A stretch of 64,000 nucleotides of DNA from Serripes groenlandicus (Eukaryota; Mollusca; Bivalvia; Cardiida; Cardiidae): assembly GCA_031761405.1 (NCBI GenBank), contig JASEVX010000003.1, forward strand, positions 144,328,350-144,392,349. Reading direction: 5' to 3'. The stretch's first letter is position 1. Each line of letters starts with the position of its first letter. A program made the position numbers and the translations under genes. The notes below the pieces were generated by a model, which was not told the DNA's origin, did no database searches, and saw only the letters and a list, made by a program, of their open reading frames with translations. This document shows positions 46,201-61,200 of this stretch, one piece after another.

Positions 46201-49200
46201 GAAAAGGCAGAGAGTATAGACACAGGTTAGTCATTTTATTCCATAAATCACAACTCTCCTGCACTTAGATCTATTCATTTCATTAGCTTGTTTGATTTTG
46301 AGAGAAAAATTAAGAAAAGATGAGCTAATTTTATCATCTGAACAGTGTCTAAGTCTGTGTCTCCATTGCATTCTGATTTTGTTCTCTTTAATTATTAGAG
46401 CTATATGGAATAAGTGGTAAGCAGCGGGGATTTCGAAACAGGCGTCCTGGGTTCCATCACCATCTGAGGCGGTCAAGGTGGATTGCCCTTGGGCAAGGCA
46501 CATTTCCAAGTCTAGTACTGGTTTGTTTACCCAGGCATCATGAATAAGAGACCTGTCGCTGTGATATAACTGAAACAATGTTGAAAAAGACATGAACCCT
46601 AAATATAATTTTTTTTGAAAATAAAATAAAAGTAAAGCTGTGGTTTTGAAACTTATAATAGTTTTAAAATCATCATAATAAGGCTGCTCTATGATACAAA
46701 GGCCATTTGCCCCTTTTTCGATTTGTAATTTTGGTTAAATTTTGCATAAAGGTCCATAAAGGACCTGGCCGGGTCAAACCAATGACTTTAAAAGGGAAGT
46801 TATGGCTGCTCCCCTTGGTGCTCAGGGTTGCCGTTTTAGGATTAGCAATGACTGGCTGGCGTCAGATAAATAGACCAGTAGTACTGGTAGCTTACCCAGG
46901 AAACGCCGTGATATGAACTAAAAACTTAATGAAAGCAGCTTAAAAAACACTATAAACAATTAATAAATCCTGAGAGGGCCATAACTCTTATCCTATATTT
47001 AAGTTCTCCTAAATGATTTAAGGTATGGCTTTGAAACTTAGAACAGTGAGTCTTCATCATAATCTGGCACTATATTGCAAGGGGCATTGATCTACCAAGT
47101 ACTTTGCTTGAATTATTACCATTTTTAGAATTAGAATTTTGGTTTAGTTTTGCATTTAGATCTTCTTTTTTCTCTAAACCATAGAAAATATAGCTATTAA
47201 ACTTGGAATAGTCATCATGAATATTACAAGGGACATAACTCTACATAATTGTCATTTTGATTGGACTTTTGAAAGATAGAACAACTTCAAATGACAAATG
47301 CTCCTAAGTAAATGGTTTCATTTCAAAATAGTTTTACATGAATTTTCTAGTGGTGTACCTTTCCCATATCTAGACAAATGCATTGATAATTTTGATACAG
47401 AGTTCAATTCATAATGGGAAAAGTCTTTTGCTTCAGAGGTGTAAAAAGAAGAAATGGGCAATTTTTCCCTTTCTTTTTATGTTTATCTACGTAAACTGAC
47501 ACTTTCTTTTCGTTTGTCCAGAGTATTTCAATAATTTTCTTGTTGTTTTCTAATAAAAAACAAATCTTAAGATCAGATTATTTGTTAACAATTTTCCTCA
47601 TTCATATTCATTTTGATGCATCTGCAGCAGATGATTTAAAACATTGTGAGCAATGTGTCCTTTTTGCCACAATGTTTTCAACTCTATTTAATAAATATAC
47701 TTCCATTAACAGAAAATGTCCATATTTTGACTTACATGTTTTCAAAGTCCTTTGCTGCAGTATTATTGTATGTGGTAAATTGTTAAATTTCCATGTGTTA
47801 CAGGAGAAGTTATCAGCCCGAGAGTAGTTCAGATCAGTTCAGTGATTCAGACACCAGTTTCCATGCCGACCACTCGAGAATAATTCCAGGTCGGGAGCGA
47901 GGAGATGTTGGTGATGGGGCAAGTGCGGGAAGTAGTCCGACATCCAGCACTGTGTATAGTCCACAAACCAGTCTAATATCTTCAACTTCCTCTGTAGGTT
48001 TAACACCATCAATGTCAACACCACATACGGACGGATCTGTGATAAAAAGTAAATCAGCTGAACACATTTCTTGTAAGTTTAACTGTTTACCTAAATTGAC
48101 ATCATGTTAAGAAAACTTCTGTTAAAAGTTTTAAATCAAATAAAAAAGGTTTATGATTTCTATACAGAGTTGAAAATATTGTGGGAAAAAGTAAAATATT
48201 GCTCATGAAGTGCAGTTTATCCTTTTTAACAATATTTTCAAACATTGCTGCTATAGTCAGAATAAATTGATCTATTGCATGACATAACTATATTTATGTT
48301 AACTTAACTCACCATATTATATTGCATTATTCAGCAGTTCGATTTACACTGACAATACAGATAAGTCTCATTGTAAGAGTACTTTTACAAGGGATTCTGA
48401 ATTTATCTTTTATCCTACCATCTTTGTCCTAAGATTGGTATATAACTATTCTGTCAAGCTTTAACTAATTCAAATCTTAAATGTTAAAAATGTTTTACCC
48501 TTTCCAACATACAACATCTTTACACCTTGAAATTATAATTTGTCTGCTGCCGACTTGTTGTAAGCGGGAAATGGTATGTTATGACTTTAATTTGATGTGA
48601 CAGACAAAGGGACAGAACTAGAAGAAAGTGTGTTTACACCTGGTCGAGGGAGAACGGTAGAAAAATCTCAGTATGACGATCTCATGTCAGACTACCATAG
48701 ACTATCAGAAGCTATGAATCTCATCAAAAAAGAATTATCCCGGTTACAAGATTTGGTGAGTAATGTATGAAATGACTCTCTATGTGATAATGACACATTT
48801 AACCCTTTTCCCATATAAGACAAATCTGCAGCAGAAACATATAGCAAAACTATGGTGGATCTCGGTTTATGAAAGTGTTATAATTAAATAGATTTGAAAA
48901 CATTGTGGAAAAAGGAGAAATTGCTCATTATGAGCAATTTCTTTTTTCAACAATGTTTTCAATAGTCGTCAACTGCGGAGGTGTCAGAAAGCGTCTGTAT
49001 GAGGGAATTGATTGTTAAGGGTTTAACGCCATTTTTCAACAATTTTTCGGTCATATCACGGCGGCTGTATGAGTGAAAGGCCCACAATAAATAGTACAAA
49101 CTATCTGTAGTTTGAGGCATTCAATTTTGGACGTTATGAAGTAGAAGTGTTAAAGTAATATATACTGTAATGATGCGAAGGGGACCATGCAGTTAGTTGG

Positions 49201-52200
49201 AGCTTTTTGTAGCAAAACAACCTGTACGGTTTTGGTCAGGACTAATAGACGAGTGAGTTTTCCATGGTGTTCAAGCTTTCCCATGTTGGAGCCACTGAGG
49301 TTTGACTGTACTTTTAGAGAGCAATGTTAGAATATAAGAATGGGGGAGCATACTGCCCAGAATGAGCTATTTTATCTTGATGAAGGGAAGGGGGTAAATT
49401 AAAGGGGTAATGCTTAAATTTTCGTTTACTTTTTTGCCAGAGCACAGTGTATCTATTTGAAGGACCTTTTTATAGTAATTGTGAGAACAAAGGTGGATTG
49501 CTCATCATGAGAAAATTTATCTTAACCCAAAATGTTCTCAAGGCCCAGTATTGTGTTAAACAGTTATGTAAACCCTTTCCAACATTCAATTAAACTGCAG
49601 CAGACGACTTCGAAAACATACCTATAATAGTATGGAAAATCTCTATAAATGGAAGAAAAATTATTATACCCCCTTCGAAGAAGAGGGGATATATAGGAGT
49701 CACTGTGTCGGGTTGTCGGGCAGTCTGTCGGTCGGAAGCCATATTTTGTCCGGCCTATTTCTTACAAACCACTGGGTGGAATTCAATAAAATTTTACATG
49801 AAGCTCCTATACCAAGAGGAGATGTGCATATCCTAAAGGGGTTTGCAGAGTTATGGCCCTTTTACTTATTAAGTTATGGTGTAGGTCAAGGTGCTGTTTA
49901 GGGGGTATTTATCATCTTCAGTGATAGTTCTAGTTGAATTTGGTTGAAAACATTGCGACAAAAGAAGAAATGGCTCATCATGAGCTATTTCTCCTTTGGC
50001 CACAATGTTCTTAAATCTCATCTGATTCAGATGCATTAAGATGCATCTACAGGTGGGAATAGGTTAAGGACAAATGTGTTTTTATTACAGTTGTTGAGTG
50101 GCCAGCCACCTGATGGTGAAGAAACAAATACTGGTCTTCTTATAGAGGGGTCCACTTCAGAAGAAAAAATTGTAAGTTGTTCAGTTCATCGGAGTACAGA
50201 GTGCATAGCGTTAGCTAATGTGATTGCCTTGTGTCTGTTGTTTGTCCAGGATTGTCAATAATGACCTTGTTGACACTCTAAAGGCCATATTTTTAATCCA
50301 ATTTTCATGAAACTTAACTATTTCGATGTAGTCTAGTTTGAAACTTATGTTAAACAAAATGTCTTCAAAAGTCGTCTGCCGCAGATGTCAGAAAGGATCT
50401 GTAGGTGGGAAAAGGTTAGAACTTAATAAATAAAAAATGAAAAGAGACCAACCTGCATGGTAGAGATGTTAACTCTTATTAGCCCTTTCCCTCATACAAT
50501 AATTATGCAGCAGACGACTTTGACATATTTTGTCAAATAATAGAAAATCTCTTTAATTGAATGGATAACCTATGACTAAAAGTGGAAAACATTGTGGCAA
50601 ACGGAGAAATTGCTCATTTTGAGCAATTTCTTCTTTTGTCACTATGTTTTCATAAAGCCGTCTGCTGCAGAGGCGTCAGAAAGCGTCTATATGAGGGAAA
50701 GGGTTTAGACCTTGAAAGTAATCGTTCAGGTCATGATTGATTGATTGTTTGGTGTTATACGCCACTTCAAACAATCTTTCAGTTATATCACGGCGTTTCC
50801 TGGTAAGTTACCAGCACTAATGGTCAATTTATCCTGAAACCAGCCAGCCAGTCATAACTTTATCCCTGAAACCCAAAGCACCAAGGAGTGCAGCCATTAC
50901 TACCATTTTTAAAGTGTTTGGTAAGACACGGCTGGGGGGATCGGACCCGCAACCTCCCACACTCACGGTGGATACTCTACCACTAACCTACCGAGGCCGA
51001 AAATATTATCAGGTCATGAGGAAATTGTTTTATATCAATATCCAGGTGATACTAAAGAGCCAGTTACAACAATCAAAAGAGCTGTGCTCCGACCTGCGAG
51101 AGGAAATGTCAAAGAGTAAAATAGAGTTGCTGCAAACACAAGGAGTCAAAATGGGCTTACAGCAACGTATTGTGGACCAGGAAAGTACCATCTCACAACT
51201 CAAAAGTGAAGTGTTGCGGAAAGATATACAGAAACAAAACAATGACTCCGAACAAGTAAGTCCAATGTTTTGCCTTTTTAATTAACCCTTGCCTACATAC
51301 AACACATCTGCAGCAGACGACTTTGAAAACATCAAGACAAAAATATGAGACAGTTCTATAAATAAAAGTATAATTAAGTTGGAAAAATGTGGCAAAAGGA
51401 GAAATTGCTTAAGCAATATCTCCTTTTGTCAGTATGTTTTCAAAAGTCTTCTGCTGCAAAGGTGTCAGAAAGCATCTGTATGAGGGAAAGGGTAAAACAG
51501 CACTAAATGGGGTTAGTTGTGTACCTATATGAATGTGATCTAACTTAGTTGAATGAATTGTAAACCATTGTTTGTTATTATGTCTCCCCCTGCCCGTTCC
51601 GTCCTTCCGTCCGTCTGTCACACTTGTTTCCGCTCAATAACTGAAGAACGCTTGGGCGTAGGAACTTCATACTTGGTATGCAGGTTGGTCACCACCAGCA
51701 AATGACCCCTAATGATTATTTTGAGGTCACTAGGTCAAAGGTCAAGGTCATGGCAACCTTCAGCTGAAAAATGGTTTCCGCTCAATAACTAAAGAATGAT
51801 TATGTCGAGGATCTTCATACTTGGTTTCGCACGTTGGTCCTAAGCAATAGGTGACCCCTATTGATTTTGTTTGATTTTGAGGTCACAAGGTCAAAGGTCA
51901 AGGTCACAGTAACATTCACCTGAACAATTTTTTTTTACTCATACTTAGTGTGCAGGTTGGTCCTAATTAGTAGATGACCCCTATTAATTATGTCTCCCCC
52001 TGTATACAGGGGAGATATATTGTTTTTGTCCTGGGCGTCTGTCTGTCTGTCCTTCTGTCTGTCTGTCTGTCTGTCCGTCTGTCCGAAATCGTGTCCGCTC
52101 CATATCTCCAAGACGGCTTGAAGGATTTTCATGAAACTTGTGTCAGATGTTCACCTCATGAAGGCGATGTGCAGAACCCATGTCCCGACCATACAGGTTC

Positions 52201-55200
52201 AATGTCAAGGTCAGACTTGAAGGTCAAAGGTTTGAGCCTTAATTTCGTGTCCGCTCCATATCTCCAAAACGGCTTGAAGAATTTTCATGAAACTTGTGTC
52301 AGATGTTCACCTCATGAAGGCGATGTGCAGAACCCATGTCCCGACCATACAGGTTCAATGTCAAGGTCAGACTTGAAGGTCAAAGGTTTGAGCCTTAATT
52401 TCGTGTCCGCTCCATATCTCCAAAACGGCTTGAAGAATTTTCATGAAACTTGTGTCAGATGTTCACCTCACGAAGGCGATGTGCAGAACCCATGTTCCGA
52501 CCATACCGGTTCAAGGTCAAGGTCAGGCTTGAAGGTCAAAGGTTTGAGCCTGTTTTTCGTGTCCGCTCCATATCTCCAAAACGGCTTGAAGGATTTTCAT
52601 GAAACTTGTGTCAGATGTTCACCTCACGAAGGCGATGTGCAGAACCCATGTTCCGACCATAACGGAGTTATCTCCCCCTTGTTCAATATTTTAATTGTGA
52701 AAACTTTGTCCAGAGCAGAACTCAGAAACTACTTGAAGGAATTTATTGAAACTTGGAATATAGATAGATGGCAATGTGAAGTTGTGCACCTTGCAATAAT
52801 TATGAGTTATCTCCCCCTTGTTCAATATTTTAATAGTGTAAACTTTGTCCAGAGCAGAACTCAGAAACTACTTGAAGGAATTTATTGAAACTTGAAACAT
52901 AGATAGATGGCAATGTGAAGTTGTGCACCTTGCAATAATTATGAGTTATCTCCCCCTTGTTCAATATTTTAATAGTGTAAACTTTGTCCAGAGTAGAACT
53001 CAGCAACTACTTGAAGGAATTTATTGAAACTTGGAATTTAGATAGATGGCAATGTGAAGTTGTGCACCTTGCAATAATTATGATTTATCTCCCCTTGTTC
53101 AATATTTTAATAGTGTAAACTTTCTCCAGAGCAGAACTAAGAAAGTACTTAAAGGAATTTATTGAAACTTGGAATATAGATAGATGGCAATGTGAAGTTG
53201 TGCACCTTGCAAGAATTATAACTCTGGGCTACTTCGTTGCAAAGTTATCTCCCCTTGTTCAATATTTTAATAGTCATTGACAAACTGCAATGGGGAGACA
53301 TATGTTTTTTCATAAAAACAACCTTTCTAGTTTTGTTTGATTTTGAGATCACAGGTCAAGGTCACGGTAACCTTCAGCTGAAAAATCATTTTTACTTGAG
53401 AACGCTTATGCCCTGGAACTTCATACTTGGTGTGCAGGTTGGTCCTAATCTGTGGATGACCGCTATTGATTTTGACTCCATCATATCTTTTCCTCCCCTA
53501 TGACCACACAAATGGGGAGACAAGCGCTTTTTCAAAAAAGCAATCTAGTTATTAATGGCTTCTTTCAATGTTATGTCCTTATAACCCATTCCTGCACACA
53601 ATTCATCTGCAATTGACGACATTGAAAACATCTTGACAAAAATATAGAAAATATCTATAAATGAAAGTATAATTTTTGGCAAAAGAAGAAATTGCTCATT
53701 TGTAACAATTTTGGAAAAAAGGAACGTATTACAGTTTTGCGTGCGGGCGGGCGGCTTCCAGTATGTTGTCAGCTAAATAAATTTAGAAGATTAGAAGCCT
53801 TTGAATAATCAATACCAAATTTGGTCAGAATGTATATTGGCATAATATCTTGGACAAGTTCGATAACTAGCCATATCACTTTAGTCAATCAAGAGTTATC
53901 GCCCTTTAATTATACAAATTACCTAAAATTGGTCATGTCAGCCCAATAACTTTAGAAGCCTTTGTCCAATCGTTCGCCAAATTTTGTCAAAATGTGTCTT
54001 GGCATATATCCCGGACAAGTTTGATAACTAGCCATATCGCTCTATTCACTCGAGAGTTATCGCCCTTTAATTATAGAAATTACCTAAAATAGGTATTTTC
54101 CGATCAATAACTTTTGAAGCCTTTATCCAATCATCACCAAATTTAGTCAGAATGTGTATGGGCATAGTATCTCGGACAAGTATTATAACCAGCCATATTG
54201 CTTAAGTCACTCTAGAGTTATTGCCCTTTAATGACAGAAATTACCGTAAATCGGTCTTGTCCGCTCAATAACTTTTTTCCAGTCAACACCAAATTTTGTT
54301 AGAATGTGTATTGGCATACTATCTCGGACAAGTGCTATAATCAGCCATATCGCTCGAGTCATTTTATTTGATCATCACCAAATTTTGACAATATGTTGGG
54401 CAGAATATCTTGGTATGGTTTGATAACTAACCACGTTATCTTAGTCACTCCACACTTATGTCCCTCAAATTGGCCAAAACTGTATTAACAGTGTCCGCTC
54501 TCTAAATTTGCCTGACGTACAACCAATTATCACTTTACTTTGTCTCAAAAAAACAGGACAAGGGTATTTTGTGACATTTGGCGCTCTTGTTCTTGTCTGC
54601 TGCAGATGTTTAAAATTGTCTTTTTTAAGTTTTAATGGGTCAAACAAAGTTAGCCTAGGATTTATTTGTTTTATTGTTCCTGTCATTTTGAATATCAGTT
54701 GGCAAATATTGCAGCATTTGACCACCTAGGGAAGACCCTTCTTTGTAGTTTTCAAGGTGTTTTTATCAATCTAACTCAATCAGAGGCATACACCAGTTTT
54801 TAGCTCGCCTATTCGAAGAAATAGGGGAGCTTATGTTATCACCCCGGAATCCGCGTTGGCGTCCGCGTTGCCAGCTTGGTCAAACCTTTGCTTGCAAGGC
54901 CTTTTCTCAGACACTGTGTATGCTGTTGCTTTGAAACTTCACACGCTTATTCAGGATCATTAGGGGACCTTGTATGTCAAGTCCCATAACTCTGGAATGG
55001 ATTTTGACTGAATTGTGCCCCTTTTTGGACTTAGAATTTTGGTCAAACCTTTGCGTGCAAGGCCTTTTCTCAGACACTGTGTATGCTGTTGCTTTGAAAC
55101 TTCACACACTTATTCAGGATCATTAGGGGACCTTGTATGGCATTGGTATCAGCGTTGCCAGGTTAAGATTTGCATGCAAGTATTGAAAATTTGTGATATC

Positions 55201-58200
55201 TTGCAATAAATAATAGTGTGTGGTTTTATCCGATACTGATACTGTAAGTCTTCGGTATTATGTTCACTATTGGCATACATCGTATATAAACCAATTTACA
55301 GATTTAAAAGGCCTGTATGGACTTGGTTAACATTTGCATGGAAGTATTGAAAAGGTGTATTATCTTGCAATAGGTGATACTGTGTGACTTTACCTAATGC
55401 TATAACTGTTCTGAAGTAGTCCCTGATAGACGATGGCCCTGATAGGCGAGCTATATTGTCCTCCGACAACTCTTGTTAATGCTCAATATCTCTTAAGTGT
55501 TCACCCAAACACTGTGTGTCAGAATAAAAAATACTAGTAGAACAGGTAATTTACCCAGGATATGCCTGGATTTAACTTACTTAATTTCGGTGGTTTTGAG
55601 GTTACTCCCAGCCATAAGTCGGGGGTCGACTTTTTAAAAATTTCGGCAAAAAACCCCCCAAAAAAACATGGTTCTCGATGTAAAACTGGATAATGATACA
55701 TTAAGATAATAATGCACAAACCTGATTTTATAAATCCAAATAAGCCAAACAAACTAACTAGTCCAAATTTCTTAATAAATGTTTTAATCTATAAAAAATA
55801 AAAGCGCGAAACTCGAACAAAGGGTTTTATCTGTGTCAGTGTTTCTACCATGCATTGACGAAGTTTATTAAAAGTGTGTGTAATTCACAGAGAGGTGAAG
55901 ACAAGGGTTGTAAAGGTCTATGGAAAGAAGTTTGGACTCTATGTTTATATGAAAACGGTTGTAATTTCCGCTGGAACAGGCTGTAGTTACAACCGACTTG
56001 CGTTAGCCCTTATAACTGTTTGTCGTGTGAAAAACACAGGACTCAAAAAATGACGTCACTAATTTACCAGCTGAAATTGAGCCGCGACAAATGAAATACA
56101 CCCATATAAATTAATGTTAGATTTACGATACTATTAGCTTAGTAAATTATACTTGTGTGATTAAACTGCACATACTCTTTTTTTATGACGTAGCTCATTT
56201 GTTGGGGAAAATGGTTTGCGGAAATAAAGGTCTATATAGATTTCACTCTTACCCATTTTCACATGCATTTATACGCATCTGCAGTAGACTTCTGACAAAA
56301 GGAGAAATTACTACATATTCTTTAAATTGGACAAATTAACTTAATTGAAAAGGATTTTAAAGGGTATGGTATTTATTTTACCTTTGTTTACGGCTTTAAA
56401 ACTAGATAAAAAAAATGTAAGGAAAGGATGCATCGCTGATAAAAAGTAGTTTCTCTACTGTTTGTCGCATGTAAAATATAGCCTTAGGAGAGATTGTCAT
56501 TCAGTCATAAGTCGAGTCCCTGCTTCAACACCAAAATTTGAGTCTCAAAAATTCGACTTATGGCCGCGGATATACGGTAATGTTTCCCTCATGTAGATGC
56601 CTTCTGATGCAGCAGAGGACTTTTGAAAACATTGTGGCAAAAAGAGAAATTACTCATACTGTTTAAAATTCTGAATTAAAAAAAAATACATATGCCAACT
56701 CCCTCCCCTTACCTTTTGTTTCAGTTCAGCTTTAAACACCAGGGCCCGTGCTGTCGTTCGCCATTTTCGCCAAATGCGAAATTTAAAAAAAAAGTGGCGA
56801 AAGTTTTTTTCAATTTGCGAAAATGAATGGCGATAACTTTTCATGGTCTCAGGGCTTGGTGTTAAAGGGAAAATAATGTTTCACACTGTGATAAGGTGGT
56901 TATTAACGAAGATAGATTTTTTTAGTTTGTCAGCCTCTTTCTGAACACCGATATGGGAATGCTTTAACACGTCTTCTAATGCACAATTAAATAGTATGGT
57001 TATAATTTTCTAACTATCAGTAACTTGATTACTGCTGTTGGTTTGTAATGAAACAGGATAATTTATGTCTGACTTTAGTCTGTATGTTCCCCATTCGATT
57101 TCGTAAAAGATTGTCTTTATAAAACTTAATCTTGATGAGTTTTGAACAGGTATTTACGACCTGTCATTGTAATTCAATTTCCGTTTTAAAGTGTATATCA
57201 TTTTTTCATGTTTGAAATTGTTTATCGATTTAATAACAGAATTCTATCTCATCTGACTTTTTAGACTTTAACTATCAATTGACTTAACAGACATCAAAAT
57301 ATATTTCTATAAATTATATTTTTGATTAAATAGTCATATTTAAAGAGGCAAACAAAGGAACCAATTTGCGAAATTTTCGGCTTCCAAAATTTGCGAATTA
57401 TATGGCTCATATTTCCAAAAAGTTGCGAAAACAATTGCAATTTTTTTTTTTAAAACAGCGCAGGCCCTAAAAAGCGGACTTGTTGTGTACCATAATTATC
57501 TAAAATAAAATTATTCTTCATCCCCTTAAAAATGCGTAATATTTGGTAATTATATACGAATATGTGAAAAATATACAGCTTAACAAAACAGAATCAGACT
57601 TGTATAGAATGTTTGGAAACTCTGTTGTCTGGTCAAATCTGACCTGATTGACTTTGGAATTGTTTAACTGTTTATTCAGCAAATGACTTTGATAACATCT
57701 AGGCAAATATATTGAAAATCTCTTTAAAATGAAAGTGACTTATTGTTTTTAGATTGATTGGGGTTTAATGCCGTGTTCAACAATGTTTCAGTCATATCCC
57801 CGTGGTCAGTTCACCTACTCATGTATTTCTTTTTGTGAATATTTTAATATTTCTCATCATGAGTAATTTCTCCTTTTGCCACAATATTCAATTATGTGCC
57901 AGAATGCTTCTATATGATGGAAAGGGTTTAGATTCAACAGCCTGAACCACTCTTCATACAGAGTACTAGACATCAACCATTTCATTTTTCAGGCAAACAG
58001 TTTAAAACAACTAAACAATCAAGACAAAACCATATCGGATTTAAAAGTAAGTATCCTCAACTAACATTTAATTTAATATAACTTGATCTCTTACATAGTT
58101 TTGTTTATTTAAGACCATTTTGGATTACTCTCTGTCTGTCATAAGCTTCACTATGTATGTCGTAAGCTTCATTCTCTGTCTGACATCAGCTTCAAACTAT

Positions 58201-61200
58201 GTCTGTTGTAAGCTTCACTCTCCGTCTGGTATAAGCTTAAAACTTCGTCTGTCGTAAGCTTCATTCTCTGTTTGTCGGCAGTTTCAAACTATGTCTATCT
58301 TAAGCTTCACTCTCCGTCTGTCATAAGCTTCAGAATACTTCTCATAAACTACTGGTGTAATTTCAACCAAACTTCACATGAAGGTTCCACTGATGGTCCT
58401 ATTTCAAAGATTTGTTCCAACATTTAAAACCAATGTAGAACTCTGCCACATTACTAAACTGCAGAGGCATCAATTTCTTGGAAAGGATTAAGATTTTGCA
58501 TAGAAAAATATTTGGTCTCTTTTTTTTTCAGCGGGAAATTACTAGAAGGGACCAAAGAATAGATGGTCTGCAAAATGAGCTTCAGTTACAAATCACAGAA
58601 AAAGAAGAAGTCACGAGAGCATTGAGATCCCAGGTTAAAGAACTGAGTGACAAGTTCAGAGTAGTCGATGAAACGGGGGTAAGCGATCATTTTAATGCCA
58701 GTAAATAGTTATTATATTCAAATCACAAGATTGGAAAGAGCAGATTCAATGTTGTAAACGTCGTAAAACGCAAACAAAAATCAGATTTGTTGTATGCGGG
58801 AAAGGGTTAATGTGAAATGTTTAAATTTATTGACCAAACTGAACTCTTGTTGATAGTCATCAGAATTGTTTGATTACCTGCTGTAAGGATTTGGTAGGAA
58901 AAAAACTTTTCAAAGCCTTGTATGCATGATTTCTCTCCTTGTATTAAGCATTAAACAACTTTTAAGGAAATCTGTAACTTTTGTCCTAGTTCAAGGATTT
59001 TCATGCAGTTTAAGTAAGCTATGAGAAATGGGATATTCTATCATATATCCTATAGTTTGTCTTTTTAAATGTTTATCTTCACAAGATATTTTCTTTTGAT
59101 AAGTTTTGATTTCTGTAATTAACTTTATTATTTTGTGCTTAATATATTTATTTTATCTGCAACATTATTAGTTATGCATGTGTCAGAACACCGCTTGTTA
59201 ATGTTATAGCAATCTGAATTAAAAAAATTAAAAGCCTTTTGCCATATGTAAATTTGTTTAATTGTATTTAGTTGAATGGTATTTAGCCAAGCCCTGGTAA
59301 GTCAGCTAGTAACAATGTGGGCTGTCAATCCAGAGGTAGTGAGTTATAATACCCCTGCTCAACCAACATTCTAGGGGATGTGGAACACAGCTTCGATCCC
59401 CAGTCGTGGCATGGCTCATTTCCTAGCCTAGAACTGGTTTGTTTACACCAGGGATCATAAATAAGTGAACTGTTGTCGTGATATAAGTGAAATAATGTTG
59501 AAAATGGCGTAAAACCAAAATAAAAAAATCTAACCACTTCATAACAGAGATGGTTGTTCTATAAAGTGTTCTGTCCATGGAGTAGAATATCTGTAACATG
59601 TGTTAGAATAAATGTTGTGATTACATATTTACTCCTGTTCTTATACAGTAAATTGTATATATATTCCCTCTAATGAGTCCTCTACTGGTTTCAATTGACC
59701 CGACTTAAGGTTAACCTTCTGTCCATCAATCCTGTCTGTCTGTCTGTCTCAAAAACTGGATTATGTGATTACTGGAATAGTATAAAAATGAAAATTTCAT
59801 GAAAAATGCTGTGTACAGAGAGAAGACAAATATTAGATTATGTTTGTCATGCTAACTTTTCTCTTTGCTTAAAGGACAGGGTAAAAAAAAAAAAGGTTTT
59901 GCCCACAAACCAGTAGGGGACTTCTGTAATGCCTGCCATACTTCATTAACCATTTCCCATTTTCAACAAATCTGGAGCAGACGACTTTCAAGTCATTAGT
60001 CAACAAGATGTAAACTCTTTATAAATAAAAGAACAATTATGGAATAAAGTTGACGACATTGTGTCAAAAGGAGAACTTACTCATCATGAGCAATTTCTCT
60101 TTTTGCCACAATGTTTTCAAAAGTTGTCTGCTGCAGAGATACCAGAAATCGTCTGTAAGTGGGAAAGGGTTAATTTGTTGTCTTTTATATTTCTTTGAAT
60201 ATGTATGCTTGCTGTTCTTATACAGGCTACTCTAAAAGCCCGTGTTGCTACTCAGGACAAACAAATGGCAAGGCTTGCTGGTCGTATATTAAGTACGAAG
60301 TCTGATCCTCACAGGCAACTTTTTGTAAGCATCTTCTTCCTTAGTTACACTGATTACTATTGCAGATCTCCAGATATACGGGTATTTTGCATATCCCTTT
60401 CCCTCATACGACAATTCTGCAGCAGACGACTTTGAACATGTTTTGTCAAACAATGGAAAATCTATATAATTGAATGGATAACCTATGACTAAAAGTGGAA
60501 AACATTGTGCAAAAGGAGAAATTGCTCGTTTTGAGCAATTTCTTCTTTTGTCACTATGTTTTCAAAAAGCCGTCTGCTGCAGAGACGTCCAGAAGCGTCT
60601 ATATGAGGGAAAGGGATATATTCTTATTTGACCCGCTAACCCTATGTTTTGGGTACTCAAAAGAAACGTCTTGATGAGATGATTCTTTGGAGTACACACA
60701 TCAAAGGGTTTAGTTGAAAGAATAATAAGAAAGATATAGTGGGGAGAAGAGCTGTACTCTTCTTCTTATCTTGACCTCTGCTATTTGAACCACGTCATGG
60801 AAAACTAGCCTTAGAAACTTTGATCAGCTTGAGACTCCACAGTCTTTCCTGTTTGCCATGTAGTCAAGCAACAATATTGGAAGCCTCAAGAGAAGGGCAA
60901 TAAAGAATAACCAACTGTTCATGCTGTTAATTTTTATATCTCAGAAGGTCGGTTTTCTGTTGATGTGGCTCAATGAAAGTAAATAATAAATGTATATGCA
61001 GTAAACAATACCTTGAAACATTGTGGGGAAAAATATCTATTTATTTCTCCTATTTCACAATGTTTACATCTGTATAAAAGTCATACTTTCGATTATTAAG
61101 TGTTCCATATATTTTCTCAGACCTTTACATCATGTCAGGGAAACGGTTCATTTTACAAATGTTAACTTGTCTATGGACATTTCCACACCAGTGTAAAGCA

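Larger units (their letters stand above)
51583..53530. mobile_element. nested elements with tgtctcccc ends and tandem repeats
   Basis: Left start atgtctccccctgcccg (51589); a second start, atgtctccccctgtatacag, lies near 51989; right end aatggggagacaagc. Text such as ggtcaaaggtcaaggtcacg recurs. Contains four 156-bp repeats (52091-52666) and about five units of about 139 bp (52667-53265). The 304-codon open frame over the repeats follows from 156 being a multiple of 3; no protein family is recognised. Confidence 0.75.

Noticed and set aside
49632..49901. 89-codon frame at a MITE-internal insertion
   Set aside because: Lies in a repetitive insert; no domain, no splice signals.
51974..52888. 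304-codon open frame with 52-residue repeats
   Set aside because: It is a translation of a 156-bp tandem repeat inside a non-coding element, kept open only because 156 is divisible by 3.
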